Source: Oscillospiraceae bacterium (lineage in GTDB: Bacteria > Bacillota > Clostridia > Oscillospirales > QAMX01). Taken from it: a DNA stretch of 6,312 nucleotides. The stretch is from the NCBI GenBank assembly GCA_902772625.1, contig CACYBP010000347.1, positions 1 through 6,312 on the forward strand. The letters are read 5' to 3'. Under the pieces are notes generated by a model. The model was not told the origin of the DNA. It saw only the letters and a list, made by a program, of their open reading frames with translations, and ran no database searches. A program made the position numbers and the translations under genes. This document shows positions 6,243 to 6,312 of the stretch, in pieces; position 1 is the stretch's first letter; every line of letters starts with the position of its first letter.

Positions 6243-6312
6243 ATGGATGACTGGAGATTAAGAGGGCAAGAAGAATACCTAAAGGGTTTGACTTTTTATA
6301 AAGTCAGATTTC
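6243..6312 (+). CDS. N-terminus of a small AT-rich hypothetical protein (runs off window)
   Basis: The ATG at 6243 opens a frame that continues to the window edge (23 codons), beginning MDDWRLRGQEEYLKG. AAAGGA (6230-6235) lies 7 nt upstream as a ribosome binding site. The opening resembles, from memory, small uncharacterised Firmicutes proteins that start DWRL.GQE.YL.G and later carry a WDHDHCEFC-like cysteine motif. The present fragment is too short to confirm this. Codon choice (AGA, TTA, CTA) and base composition differ sharply from the preceding gene, which suggests separate ancestry. It starts 39 bp after rlmD on the same strand with no terminator between. Confidence 0.55.
   Translation, partial: MDDWRLRGQEEYLKGLTFYKVRF

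Overview
The window looks like chromosome from an endospore-forming, high-GC member of the Firmicutes (Clostridia-like). It encodes three spore-specific proteins, the engulfment hydrolase SpoIIP, the SASP-degrading germination protease GPR and the cortex-lytic enzyme SleB, and the coding sequence is strongly GC-biased with many CGG, CCG, GGC and GCC codons. Nothing in the sequence fixes the genus.

Layout, left to right. (1) At 1-381 (+) lies the 3' end of an unrecognised gene, closed by a strong hairpin/T-run terminator at 411-446 that it shares with a convergent gene. (2) At 465-1922 (-) is an AzgA-type NCS2 purine permease with its own sigma-A-like promoter at 2014-2042. Its leader is short, shows no purine riboswitch, and sits in a region with 10-bp repeats spaced about 40 bp. 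(3) At 2153-4810 (-) is the sporulation/germination cluster, transcribed leftward as sleB, gpr, spoIIP. sleB and gpr overlap by four bases (GTGA). gpr and spoIIP are separated by 49 bp that hold a perfect 10-bp inverted repeat and a sigma-E-like promoter. (4) At 4926-6203 (+), divergent from sleB, is an RlmD/RlmCD-type 23S rRNA m5U methyltransferase with a near-consensus sigma-A promoter. (5) From 6204 the composition falls to about 36% GC, and a new AT-rich reading frame starts at 6243 and runs off the window.

How the parts relate. SpoIIP degrades septal peptidoglycan during engulfment. GPR degrades small acid-soluble DNA-binding proteins once the spore germinates. SleB opens the cortex during germination. 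The cluster therefore joins an early sporulation enzyme to two late or dormant ones. The most interesting signal is the gpr-spoIIP junction. A transcript reading through from gpr would fold the spoIIP ribosome binding site into a 10-bp stem. A transcript from the internal sigma-E-like promoter would start inside the loop and leave the site free. This is an inference from sequence and has not been shown. The permease and the rRNA methyltransferase are ordinary housekeeping genes flanking the cluster. No tRNA, rRNA, CRISPR array, insertion sequence or phage gene was seen.
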